From Larix kaempferi (taxonomy: Eukaryota; Streptophyta; Pinopsida; Pinales; Pinaceae), in NCBI GenBank assembly GCA_027924585.1, contig BSBM01000372.1, positions 29,506,001 to 29,570,000 of the forward strand: 64,000 bases of DNA. Reading direction: 5' to 3'. The notes under the pieces are model-generated. The model saw only the letters and a program-made list of their open reading frames with translations. It ran no database searches and was not told where the DNA came from. The position numbers and the translations under genes were made by a program. Below, one piece after another: positions 12,527-23,571 of the stretch; the stretch's first letter is position 1; the number at the start of each line of letters is the position of its first letter.

Positions 12527-13139
12527 GATCTATTGTGTTTCTCTCGAATTATGAATCGCTCATTTTCTTGAAAGACTCAAAGTACGCTTCGATTTTTGCA
12601 AAATTGATTCCATGCTAAGGAAAGATAGATGCATTTTTAATTTTTGTTGATTTTAGACCATTGAAAGTGAAATTGAAAAACCTGCATATTCCATTTCAGA
12701 ATCCTCTCTTTTCATTACCTAGTGTCGTTTTGCTTTGAAAAGAAAAAGAAAAGGAAAAATGTTTTGATTTGGATAGTGTTGTGATTTTTTGTGTTTCGTT
12801 GAAAAAGGAAAAGAATGTTCTCATTGTTAGATTTGTTTGAATTGGGAATTAGGTTGCATTGAGTTTGTTTTGGCAATACTATTGGAAAAAGTTTTCTCCT
12901 TCCCATAGCTAGAATTCATTGACAGAAAAGAATATTTCGTGCATGGAGTTAGGACTTGCATTATGCTTCCGATTATGTACTCACCTCATGCATTCACCTA
13001 ACCGTCCAAGATAAAATTAACGGTAGAACTAGATAAAAATTTTAGCAACTTGTGTGTAAGTTAGAGACGTGTTCCGACGTTGTTAAGCGTGGCAGCTGTC
13101 GTTATTTTCCAACACTGTATCCCTGGGGTATTGTAGTCT

Positions 13140-13510
13140 TCCACGTACTTATCGATATATCGAGCTCCTTCACGTACCCACCAAGTACCATAATCCGTAC
13201 TTGGCGTATATCGAAGGGTGTATCACGTACTCGGTAGTATATCGGAATGTCTCTAGCCGAACGATTGTGCATTAGACAACACCACTATGGATTTGAGCTC
13301 CCACGTACCTTGCGTATATCGGGAGACACCACTAGGATTCCTGAAACCAACTGAGTTAACCATTTGGCCGTCTTGGCAAAGCAATACACCGAGAACAACA
13401 CTCGGGGAGATTAGCATGCACGTACTGTCCAGGTAATCGGGTATGCAGGCAAGGGTACGGTCCCAATCCTCCTTGTCGCGTCATATTGTTGGACCCTGCA
13501 GTATATCGCG
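13140..13510 (+). repeat. Cluster of CACGTAC and GTATATCG motifs
   Basis: CACGTAC occurs at 13142, 13171, 13224, 13302 and 13419. GTATATCG occurs at 13206, 13237, 13314 and 13501, with a GATATATCG variant at 13154. They alternate irregularly over 370 bp. The role is unknown. Confidence 0.6.
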
Positions 13511-13769
13511 GTTTGCGATGCCTTGATAATCCCGCAAGGTTACAGACCTTTGAATCCACTCTGTCACATAAGTCTGCTTGTTTCCTTAGTTTGAGTAGGT
13601 TTTTCTGGACTGCTTTTCTTTTAGCATACCCTTAGGAGAAAACGCTGTTTCAGCCATCCTGGCTGATTATCCTGACGCTCTGGTGGATTTTCCCTGGAGA
13701 AGATCCCGTAGGATCTTAAACTTATCACCTGAATATCCCCTTAATCCATAGGTTATTTCTAGGGTAAGA

Positions 13770-16560
13770 ATGGATTAGCGTAACACGGTCGTAGTTACTG
13801 AAGTGGAAAACCCCACTCTGAATGTTGGAGGACTTTTGTTTCCACAAACTCCTCCGGATTCACCTGCCTCTCATCCACTGCAGGATGAAGGAGCACAAAT
13901 CCCCGCTTCACAAGACCTTTCTCCCGTCATCTCGGGAGAACCTAGATCATTGGAATGGATAAACCGACCCTAGGACGACCCTACAGCAGCTGTTGGTCCT
14001 TCAGTAGCTTATTGGACCTCTTCTACAGACCACCCAGTGGCTCATTTTTCCATTTCATCCCCACCTAACTGGACTACTCCATAGCTCTCTAGACATTAAT
14101 ACAGGCCTGACCCTGCTGATATTTTCGGCCCTATTCGTGAACGGGTGGAACAGTTACGTCTTAGGGGTGATGACCTTCGAAGACAGAGTCTCGAGCAACA
14201 CTATGAAGAGTTTCGAAATCAGAACTTCCAAATAAGATTTGATGATAGACCCATCCCGGTTCATCCGATATCTTTTGGATCACCAGAACAACCTTCCCAC
14301 CATGAGACCACTAATAAGACTGGTCAACCCTCACAAGAGTCCAATCCTGCACCTCAAGTGAACCAACCGGTGGAAGGACAACATTCCAACACACCTGTTA
14401 CTACCATAGTTACTTTACCAGTTCCTCCCCCACCTCAAAATTCGAGGGGAGGATATTCCATTCCCCCGGATTATCTTATTGGTAATGTTATTACTACGGT
14501 AGCTAGTCAACAACCTACGTTGGTTCAACCTCTGAATAGCGGTCAACCTCTTGTGGCTGGGGGGAAACCCCCATTTCCTAACCAAAACATAGGCGGTGGA
14601 ATCCCCAACGGACCTTCCGTTGGACCTCCCCAACCCGCAAGACCATCCACCATGGGATTATCTCATGTTGGGGGGCCATCCAATGTAACCCTACCCTCAT
14701 GGAGTCAAGCGTATCCAGGTTCCATTAACCCTATGTCGGGCCAATCTAATCCGGGGAACGCACCATATGGGATACCTTATCCCGGGAATCCATACACTCT
14801 ATGGGGGCAACAACCTGTGTTGCAACACGGACCCCAACCGATTATCCCTCAGGTACCACCACCCCCGGTCAGTCCTCCCCCACCTCCTGCTGGAGGCGGC
14901 GGGCCCCCACCTAACCTTGGTGGAGGCCCACCTCATTTTACCAACAATATCCCTCACCCTTCCGGCGGTGGCGGGAATGGTCCACCACCCCCTCCTGGCG
15001 GAGGCGGCGGGGGACCACCTTATCATGGTGGAGGAGGACATTTCCCTTCGGGTGGCGGAGGTGGTCCACCACCCCCTCCAGGTGGAGGCAGTGGAGGACC
15101 TAATTACTATGGTGGCGTCAATGGCGGTGGAGACCCTCATCCTTCTGGCGGCGGAGGTGGTGGGGGCCCCCATCCTTCTGGCGGCGGAAGTGGTCCACCA
15201 CCCCCTCTAGACGGAGGCGGTGGTGGGTCGCCTTATTACGGGTATGGACCCCCACCTCCTCCTGGTGGTGGCGGTGGACCTCCACCCCCTCTCAGTGGTG
15301 GAGGTGGACCCCCACCTTATTGGAATGGACTGCCTTATGGTGGCGGACCCCCTTATGGTCCGGGTGGCACACCCCCCTATGGCCAATTTCTTCCTGGTAC
15401 ACCTTACAGTCATACCGATCCTTACATGCCTTATCCGTATTATCAATACGCGCATCCTAACCTGCAGTTGCCCTTCCTGGCTACTTTGGACCTGCCTGAC
15501 CTATCCCATTTAACCAACGATCCTATTTACCACGGATCTAACTGGCCACCAATTCCGGTGAAACTTCCATCTGATATCCCCAAATTTGATGGCAAGCCGA
15601 ATGAAGACCCTAAAAACCACGTGATGACATACCACTTATGTTGTTCATCTAATTCCTTAATGGACGATTCAATTCGTCTTAGATTGTTTCAAAGGACTCT
15701 CACCGATTCGGCTGCCAAGTGGTACATTGAGTTTCCACCCCACTCTTTTCCTGATTTCGGTTCTCTTGCCATGAAATTTTTGACGCATTTCCAGCTTCCC
15801 ATACGGTATGAAACTGGTACCGAGCTTTTAACCTCGCTCCGTCAGAATACCACCACTCATATTTGGGATCATATCCACGAGTGGCAAAGGAGACGACGTG
15901 TCATTAAAGCTCCTATTCTAGATCAGCTCCTAGTAGACTGGTTTACAAAATCCCTCATCCCTACCATAGCAAGAGATGTTTCCATGCGAGGTGCTGTCAC
16001 CGAAGAACAAGCCATCGCAAGTGCCCATGTACTAGACCTAGTCTACACTCAATCCGACACTTTGTTTGATATTCTTCCTGATGCACCCCGTGACGTTAAT
16101 GACCCTGTGAAACCACATAAGGGATCCCAAGCTGATGGAATCATTGGTTCCCTTAACACCTAGCCTGCTTCTAGCACTGTTGGATCATCCAACCTTCACG
16201 GTTCCTCCCCATTACCGACTCAGGCTGGCCACAACACCACCAAATCCACCACCCCTGCTCTAACTAAAGAGGTGAATTCTGTCCAATCAGCTTCATCTCA
16301 GAAGTCTGGCGGTAAAAAGAAGAACAAGGAGAAACCCAAAAAGTCTTCTTCCCAGCAGGAACAAAAGAGCACTCCTGACGATACCAAGCAGAAACGAAAA
16401 CTAAAGTATCCTTGTTTACTGTGTGGAGATGACCACTTCTCCAAAGAATGTCCCCATAGAGACGAAGCACAAAAGTTTCTTTGGGGTAAACCAAATCCCA
16501 CAGTCCTCAATGATCCGTTTCCTACTCAGAACCAACAGATGATTGCTCAACCCCCCCAGC
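13770..16560 (+). pseudogene. Gag of Tat-like copy 1 with Gly/Pro-rich N-terminus
   Basis: Structural protein that would form the particle and package RNA. I place the start at ATG 13770 because the frame from there to 16160 is continuous and protein-like except for four stops (13776, 13971, 14082 TAG; 14097 TAA); 14145-16160 is open. Domains: a disordered N-terminus; a Gly/Pro-rich stretch (about 14850-15400) of P-P-P-P-P and G-G-G-G blocks; a retrotransposon gag domain (about 15560-16060, with F-D-G-K-P-N-E-D-P, A-A-K-W-Y and F-L-T-H-F). TAG at 16161-16163 interrupts; the same frame resumes and carries a zinc knuckle C-L-L-C-G-D-D-H-F-S-K-E-C (16413-16451). A frameshift near a C-run at 16549-16566 separates it from pol. 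Confidence 0.88.
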
Positions 16561-16566
16561 CCAGGG

Positions 16567-19500
16567 GGAACCATCCAATACCGCGCATGTTCTCATGGTG
16601 CGTAACGAGACGATCAATTTGAACACTCGCTTGCGATCTTACGAACTGGTCCCTTCGAAGGAATCCACTGGAAGTAATGCTGAAAAAGATTCCGACTCCT
16701 TAACTGATGTCACTGTACCATCAACTTCTCTCACCATTGATAAGCCATCCTTAGACTCGATATTGCGACCACCCAAGAGTACGATTCGAAAAGCTGTTTT
16801 TAATCCTAACGCTTGGGAAACACAAAATTACAATATCGTAGAAGACTTGGCACAAGCTCCTTGCGCCATGTCTACCCTGGAAGTTTTGCAGAATTGTCCT
16901 AATCAACGCAAAACTCTCCTTGCAGCCATCGATGTAGTCGATCCCGATTCCTCAAAAATCATCATGTTACGACTTGACCACTTCAAGCCGAGGCTCTCCC
17001 ACCAGCTCGCATTTCAAGTTTCTGCGAACATTGTTGGGAAGATTTTCCATTGTACCCTTTTAGACGAAGGCGCCTCCACTTCTGTCATATCGATCGCCTG
17101 TTGGAGAGCCATTGGCTCCCCCGAATTGAATTGTTCTCCCACCACGTTGAAAGCATTCGACGGGCGTGGATTTCAACCTCATGGTCTCTTACAAGCTCTT
17201 GCAGTTGAGTTGGGTGGAAAGACCGTAACCGTTAACGTGGAAGTGGTCTTGGACCCAATAGATTATAATCTCTTGCTTGGTTGCAATTGGTTTTACGCCA
17301 TGCAGGTAGTAGCTTCTTCCATCTTCCGCATAGTACAATTCCCCCACCAAGGACGAATTGTTACTATTGACCAATTAGATTTTTGTGCACTAGACGCGAC
17401 TACTCATCCTGGTGACCATGTTCCTTCCATTGGAAATATGTCAAAATAGTATGAGAGTATAGGGGTTGGACTTTTGAAAGATTCATCTCTCATGGGCGTT
17501 TTTCCGGCGACGGACCCCCCTAATCATGTTTCTACGGTGAACATGATCTCCATCGATATTTTATCTCACTCTACCGATACTTGGCTTGTACCGGATGAAG
17601 CCACAACACACTTTCTTGGAGATATAATGCCTCCTTCACCCTCTAAACGTATTTGCGAGGCTATCCAATCAGCACCGGAGGACCATTTAACCGTGGCCTC
17701 TCCATCCTGTTCTCTACAACGGACGTCATCTCTACCTGATCTCTTACTTCGGACTTTTCATTCAGACGAGTCCATCATGGAAGTTATGAATGTTGACGAC
17801 GGTCCGTGGGATGATCTCCACCATAGGTCATCTTTTCTTCCTCCTTTGGAGTACATAGATGACAACATCCACACCCTCTTTTCACCAGACATCTACCCGT
17901 TCCCTCATTCCCCCATCCCTACATGTCTTACGGACACGGAGGGAAACTTGGCCAACATTGAGCCAACCTGGTATAGTGGAACACATTCACATAGGCCAGA
18001 AGTGTTCCCCTGAAGAAATAGCTGCTGGCACAGCCTTATTCAAGCAATTTCAAGACGTATTTACTTGGTCCTATGAGGATATGCCTGGGATAGACCCCGC
18101 GATTGTTTCTCATGAAATAAAAACCTATCCCGACGTCAAACCTGTACACCAAAAATTGCGACCGGTACACCCCCGGAAGATGACAGCAATCAAGGTAGAG
18201 ATTGAAAAGCTCTTAAAGGCTGGTTTTATTTATCCTGTCCCATTGACGGATTGGGTCTCAAACATCGTCCCTGTGAACAAAAAGCAGGGTACCATTCGCG
18301 TCTATGTCGATTATTGGGACCTTAATCAGGCTTGTCCGAAAGACAACTACCCGACTCCCTTCATCGACCAGATTATCGACAATTGTGCCGGAAGCGTCAT
18401 CTTCTCATTTATGGATGGCTTTTTTGGTTACAACTAGATTGAGATCAACGTCGCCGACCAAGACAAGACGACTTTCATCTGTCTGTGGGGAACGTTTGCA
18501 TACCGCAAACTCCCGTTTGGCCTTAAAAATGCTGGCGCCACATTTCAGTGGGCTATGTCGTATGCCTTCCATGACATTAAGTACTTTGTGGAACCTTACC
18601 TGGACGATCTCCCTGGTCACTCAAAGCAGCGCGAGTTCCACATTGATCATCTGACGACCATTTTCCTCAGATGCAGACGGTACAATATCCGTATGAATCC
18701 TCATAAGTGTATCTTTTGCGTTGAGGCTGGACGCCTCTTAGGATTTATCATTTCGAAGGATGGGATCCGCATTGATCCCTTAAAGGTGGAGGCCATCATC
18801 AACCTGCCCCCCCCGATTGATGTGACGGAACTTCAAAGTCTCCAAGGGAAGGCGACTTATTTAAGACGTTTTGTTTGCAATTTCGCGGAGAAGACTTAGG
18901 GGTACATGAGACTGCTCAAGAAGGACGTCCCATTCATTTGGGACGACCAAGCTCAAAAATCCTTCGACAGTATCAAACATGCCATCACGCATGCCCCCGT
19001 GCTCCAACCGCCCAATTATTATCGAGATTATATCTTATATCTCGTCGCTTCTACTACCGCTATCGCCATGGTTTTGGTATAGGAGGATCAAAACGCCCAG
19101 GAACATGTAATATACTATGCAAGTAAGGGTCTCACCGACACTGAAACTAGAATTGACATGTCGAAAAACTCGCATTCACGGCGGTCATCGCCGTCCAAAA
19201 GTTCCGGCACTATATCTTGCTCCGCACCACCACCATCATTGCAGACTCGAACCCCATGTACCACGTCCTGACACGTCAGGTGCTTGGGGGCAAGTATTCA
19301 CACTGGATCGTGATACTGCAAGAATTTCATCTTCTCTTTGAGAAAGACAAGTCAAAAAAGTCTTTGGTGTTTGCTGAGTTGATCTGTGACCTTCCCCGTC
19401 CTGATGCAGAAATTGAGCACAATGACTCTTTTTCGGATGAATCATTGTTTCTCATCAGTACGACTGATCCATGGCATGGAGATATCTCATTATATCTCCA

Positions 19501-20716
19501 AACCCAACGCTTCAACCTTCAACTGTCTCGCGATGACCGTCGTAAGATACGTCACCATGCGAAGAATTATTTAATCATTAATGATACTTTGTATCGCCAT
19601 GGCATTGATTCAATTCTTCGACGTTGTCTCACTCACGATGAAGCCGAACGCGTTCTAAATGACTGTCACGCTGAGGCATGTGGCGGTCACCTCTCTGGGA
19701 TGGATACATCCCAGAAGATTTTGTGCGTAGGATATTTTTGGCCTACTATCTTCAAAGATTGTATTGAGGACGTAAAAAAATGTCCTCCTTGCCAACACTT
19801 CCATACGAAGAAGCGCACCCACCCCACCCCATTACACCCGGTTATTGCCGTGGGCCCCTTCACAAAATGGGGCATTGACTTTATGCATTGTAATCCTACC
19901 TCGGTCGGGGGGCATAGTTACATCATTGTAGCAGTGGATTACTTTACAAAGTGGGCCGAAGCTATGCCTACATACCAGAACGACGGCAAAACTGCCGCAC
20001 TCTTCATGTTCAATCATGTAATAGCACGGTTCAGAGTTCCTCAGGCGATTGTTACCGATCATGGTTCTCATTTTCAAAACCATATGGTTGATGAACTGAG
20101 CAATAGGTTGGGTTTTCGCCATGAAAATTTAGCACCCTACTAACCACAGTCCAATGGACAAGTCGAGGCCATTAACAAAGTCTTGAAAACCATGTTCCAA
20201 AGGATGGTAGGTACGCAGAAATCCAATTGGCATAACATGCTCTTTTCAGCGTTATGGGCCTACAGAACCTCCATTAAAACTACCACAGGTTTCACTCCTT
20301 TCAAACTAGTCTATGGATTGGAGGATGTCCTACCTATAGAGTGCGAAATTTCGTCTCTACAACTCGCTATCAAACTTCTTCCTAATACTACTGCGGAAGA
20401 AGAACGTCTCCTGCACTTAGCAAAACTTGACGAGTCCTGCCGAGATGCCGCTCTTGCTAATGAAGTGCACAAGAAACACATCAAATCCCAATACGACAAG
20501 TCAGTTAAACCTCGTATTTTTAACGAGGGTGACCTGGTCCTCACTTATGACTAGAAGCACGACAAACTAAGAGCAGGAAAGTTCGAATCCATGTGGCATG
20601 GACCCTATATTGTCAAACGTGTTTTGGAAAAGGGAGCTTACGAGCTTGAAGACTATGAAGAAATCTCTTTGGGTGAACCCCTCAATGGGCTTTACCTGAA
20701 GAGATACTATGCCTAA
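16567..20716 (+). pseudogene. Pol of Tat-like copy 1: protease, reverse transcriptase, RNase H, integrase
   Basis: Protease: L-L-D-E-G-A-S-T-S near 17060. Reverse transcriptase: 17990-18900, with V-D-Y-W-D-L-N-Q-A-C-P-K-D and catalytic Y-L-D-D near 18597. RNase H: about 18900-19370. Integrase: H-H-C-C region near 19660-19800, then catalytic D (W-G-I-D-F), D (V-T-D-H-G-S-H-F) and E (Q-V-E-A-I-N-K-V), with the C-terminal region ending at TAA 20714-20716. Breaks: TAG 17447, a frameshift between 17960 and 18000, TAG 18435, 18897 and 19080, a frameshift near 19150, TAA 20141 and TAG 20552. Four of these TAGs (18435, 18897, 19080, 20552) align with Gln in copy 2. The catalytic residues remain, so the protein was functional at or shortly before insertion. 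Confidence 0.9.
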
Positions 20717-20814
20717 ACTCGTCACGCTTAGACTTTCTTGTATATACTGTACATGGCGTGTTTTTTATGTGCTGTGACGCTTTTATTTTTGAGTGTCTTT
20801 AGATCTTGTTTCTG

Positions 20815-20849
20815 CTCCTTATACCATGTTCTATCTGCGTGTGCAGATG
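20815..20849 (+). promoter_or_regulatory. Candidate splice acceptor before the second RNase H
   Basis: TTATACCATGTT, a pyrimidine-rich stretch and TGTGCAG directly before ATGGCAAC. Copy 2 has the same arrangement at plus-strand 53989-54027. No good donor lies between pol and this site, so the LTR donor is the natural partner. Inference. Confidence 0.45.
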
Positions 20850-21260
20850 GCAACGTGCTATGGATTTGAGGACGGCTCCAGCCGACATACCCGTAACCTT
20901 GCTTCGGTAGCCTGGGTACTATATTCCCCAACAGGCGAGCTCATTAGCTCATGAGGAAGTTGCCTAGGGTTTGCGACCAACAACACCGCAGAATATCAGG
21001 CAGTAATCAGAACCCTAGCTAACGCCATTTCCTTGGATATGAACCACATTGTCATCCACATGGATTCTCAATTAGTGGTTTCCCATCTTAACCAGGTTTA
21101 CGCCATCCGTGATCCCACCTTATTCCGTCTCTTTAGACGAGTACGTCTCCTGGAAAGGTCATTTGAATCCATTCAGTACCTACACATTCCACGAGAGTTA
21201 AACACAGTTGCTGACTCGATGGCCAACTTCATTTTGGATTGGTACATCACACACACATAA
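20847..21260 (+). pseudogene. Second RNase H frame downstream of integrase (copy 1)
   Basis: 414 nt, 137 codons, RNase HI fold of the kind added in Tat-lineage elements. Visible motifs: D-G near the start (F-E-D-G-S-S-R-H-T-R), T-A-E-Y, M-D-S-Q-L-V-V-S-H-L and V-A-D-S-M-A-N-F-I-L-D, giving the D-E-D-D set. It lies in a different frame from pol, 130 nt after the pol stop, with no start codon shared with it. The sequence before the ATG ends in TGTGCAG, matching copy 2, so a spliced message is plausible. One in-frame TGA near 20953 breaks it. Copy 2 (53578-53991) has exactly the same length. Confidence 0.85.
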
Positions 21261-21532
21261 TATTCATAATATGTAAAAGCATTCACAACATGTAAATAAT
21301 GCAAGGTATAAAAGCAAACATGTAAACAAGATCACATCACTCATCATTTTAAAACACATAATGTATAAATCGCCGAGAATGTCTGTATATATATATCACT
21401 CAAAAGTAGTGCTGGTACAAAATCTGAAGCATGATGGCTTTCAGTGAGTCTCTACAAAATCTGAAGCATTGTAGCTTTCAATAGTACAAAATATGAGGCC
21501 TCTAACCTCTCAGTACAAGTATAATAGTGTCA

Positions 21533-22793
21533 TCAGGCCTGACGCCTGACCCGTACACCACCCCTAGCACGGACAGCCCGCTGTCGCTGAGTAAGGAAGC
21601 AATCCACGGTCCTCGCTACCTTGCGGAGTAGGGCATTGAAGCGTACGGATGCTCCAACCCCAAACCTATGCATAGGTCTCGATAGGTCATCTATTGCTGG
21701 CTCAGGAACCTCTACTGTCAATTGAGACAAGTTCCTGTATACCTCCTCCATCTCCTCGATGGCAGCATGAGCACCTGGGGGCACAACTGCTTCCCCACCT
21801 CCGTTTCTCCTCGTCAGAAGGGAAAGTCCTACCGGTCGTACGAGCCCCACATTTGCACACACATGTTACATACTTGTTAGCACTGCATCAAAAAAATGAT
21901 AAATATGCAAAGCTAAAAATACAAGGGTTTTTGTTCTCACCTATGTCACCCCATGCTGCACCCTCAGGCAACACTAAGTCAGGATCCTCTCTGAAATCCG
22001 TACCACTGTACGGGAAGTCCTCAACCATGACTAACTGGCCTTCTAGCCAGCTGAAGAACTCAGGACCAAAGCTGATGATAGGTCCTCCACCATGACGGGT
22101 CATCACCTCAGCCCATCTGAGCATGTGGGGATCTCTAGGCTCCCTGTCATCTAGCACTAGCTGTGGACGCAAGAGAGGGATCCGATCCAAGAGGAACGAT
22201 ACCACGATCGATCCATAACCAAACTGTTTGAGCTCTCCCCGCCGACACTTGGTCAACTGAGCTCGGAGGTTTGCGAGGAGACCCTCGCACCAGTTGAAAA
22301 CCATGGGGGACATGCAGTCCTCTGCATAAAGCATCTAAGTCCAAGTAGCCATGTGTGGGGCTTGGCTTCCCACCACTCTAGTAATAGTAAATAGTATGGT
22401 ACGCAGTGGGCGACTCACCACATACCTAATAAGAATCTTCCCACTGGAATATTGAGCAAGAGCGGTACAATGCTGTGACACCATGTCATCGACTGTGCGG
22501 TCACTGGCCCGTGTTCCAGTAAGAAATACAGGGTTCCCTCTCCAGGACAAACCTGTGAGAAAATAGATGTCCTCAACATCTATTGTGAGGATGTGCTCAC
22601 CAATCACGAAATATTGTTGGGCCGCATCCCAACTCTGGAGCATGTGTGATAGCAACGGGATTTGGGATCTCATCCCCTGGATCTCAAAGAACTTGAGAAA
22701 ACCGCAGTTCCTCAAGGCATCCATGCATTGTGGATCATTGGCAGCTTGTACATCTTCTACTTCGTGTTCTCTTTCCCGCCACTCTAAAACCAT
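21533..22793 (-). pseudogene. Antisense two-exon gene, plant-mobile-domain-like (copy 1)
   Basis: Runs opposite to the retrotransposon. Exon 1 22793-21941 (853 bp), intron 21940-21853 (88 bp), exon 2 21852-21533, about 390 residues. The N-terminal half has L-T-I-D-V-E-D-I-Y-F-L-T-G-L-S, resembling the block that defines plant mobile domain (PMD) proteins; the rest has V-F-N-W-C-E-G-L-L and G-G-G-P-I-I-S-F-G-P. The donor is ATAG|GTGAGA. The acceptor position reads GTGCAA where copy 2 has GTGCAG, so splicing is probably lost. A single TAG (22335-22337) interrupts exon 1. Exon 1 and intron lengths equal those of copy 2 exactly. PMD proteins are known in transposons and as host silencing factors; the role here is unknown. 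Confidence 0.8.
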
Positions 22794-22899
22794 GTTGGCT
22801 TGCTAGCAACCTTCCAAAGGGACATTTAAACACTGTTAGATCCTACTTCAACCACAACAAGTTCTTTTTTTGAGTTTATTTTGATGTTTGGGAAATGCA

Positions 22900-22990
22900 T
22901 CTCCACCGTCGCACTGTACTTTTGCATACAGTGCGATGTCGTCGCACTTCACCCATTCGAGACTTGTGCCGAGTTGGTCTCGTCGCAATT
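22900..22990 (-). promoter_or_regulatory. GC-rich motif cluster in the 5' region of the antisense gene (copy 1)
   Basis: GTCGCACT at 22908-22915 and the near-palindrome AGTGCGATGTCGTCGCACT at 22930-22948, with a further GTCGCA at about 22982. The same AGTGCGAC/GTCGCACT core occurs in the LTRs (10695-10707, 25936-25948, 25964-25972) and leader (11801-11869). Confidence 0.55.
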
Positions 22991-23250
22991 CCCGAAAGGG
23001 CCAACTGTGACAAGCTGAGAGTGCAATAGCCCTCCATGAATTCATCAAAAAACCCAAAAATTGAACCTAAAAACAAAATGTAATCCAATGGAAAGTTGCT
23101 GGATGAAGTTTAGGCTTACTTGCTCCTAACGGTGGGTGAAATGGCAGATCGTAGCTCCCGGAATCGGCAAAGGAAATTTTGGCTCCAAATTGGTACTTCT
23201 CCTCCCAAATTGGCAAATAAAACAATGAAAACTATTTTTGGTCCATTTTT

Positions 23251-23259
23251 CTATTTATA
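23251..23259 (-). promoter_or_regulatory. TATA box of the antisense gene (copy 1)
   Basis: Minus strand TATAAATAG, 466 nt upstream of the ATG. Copy 2 has TATAAAAT 464 nt upstream of its ATG, both preceded by GAATATTCCA-like sequence and followed by a conserved CCAAATTGGGAGG-like block. Position and context are conserved in the antisense direction. Confidence 0.6.
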
Positions 23260-23571
23260 AATAGAATGGAATATTCCTTTTCAAATATTTTGATGCTCTT
23301 GGGCCATTTATCATAGTTTTTGACCATTTTTGTCGTATTTGAGGCTATTTGACACATTTTCTAGTGTGCAGGAGTTGTAAGTAGTCTTTCATGTCGTTTC
23401 TCATATCACAACGGTCATCACAGGTATGAACACTCCCTTGAACGTTTTGTCGTTATTTTTGCAACGGTTAGTTTGTAATTATTGCGTGATGATGAGTTTA
23501 CTCTTCGTTTGTTCTCGTACTCATGAAAATATGAGAACAAGTATTGAGTTATGATTTATCACTTTTCCGGG

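Larger units (their letters stand above)
11478..13769 (+). other. Long untranslated leader of Tat-like copy 1
   Basis: No conserved coding frame. Holds more copies of the GC-rich motif (11801-11817, 11834-11845, 11862-11869), an 81-bp tandem duplication and a run of CACGTAC and GTATATCG motifs (13140-13510). TTATTTCTAG at 13752-13761, just upstream of the gag ATG, could be a splice acceptor for the LTR donor. Confidence 0.6.

Noticed and set aside
14767-15513. Several open frames on both strands in the Gly/Pro-rich gag block
   Set aside because: GC-rich repeats lack stop codons in all frames; only the frame continuous with the gag domain is supported.
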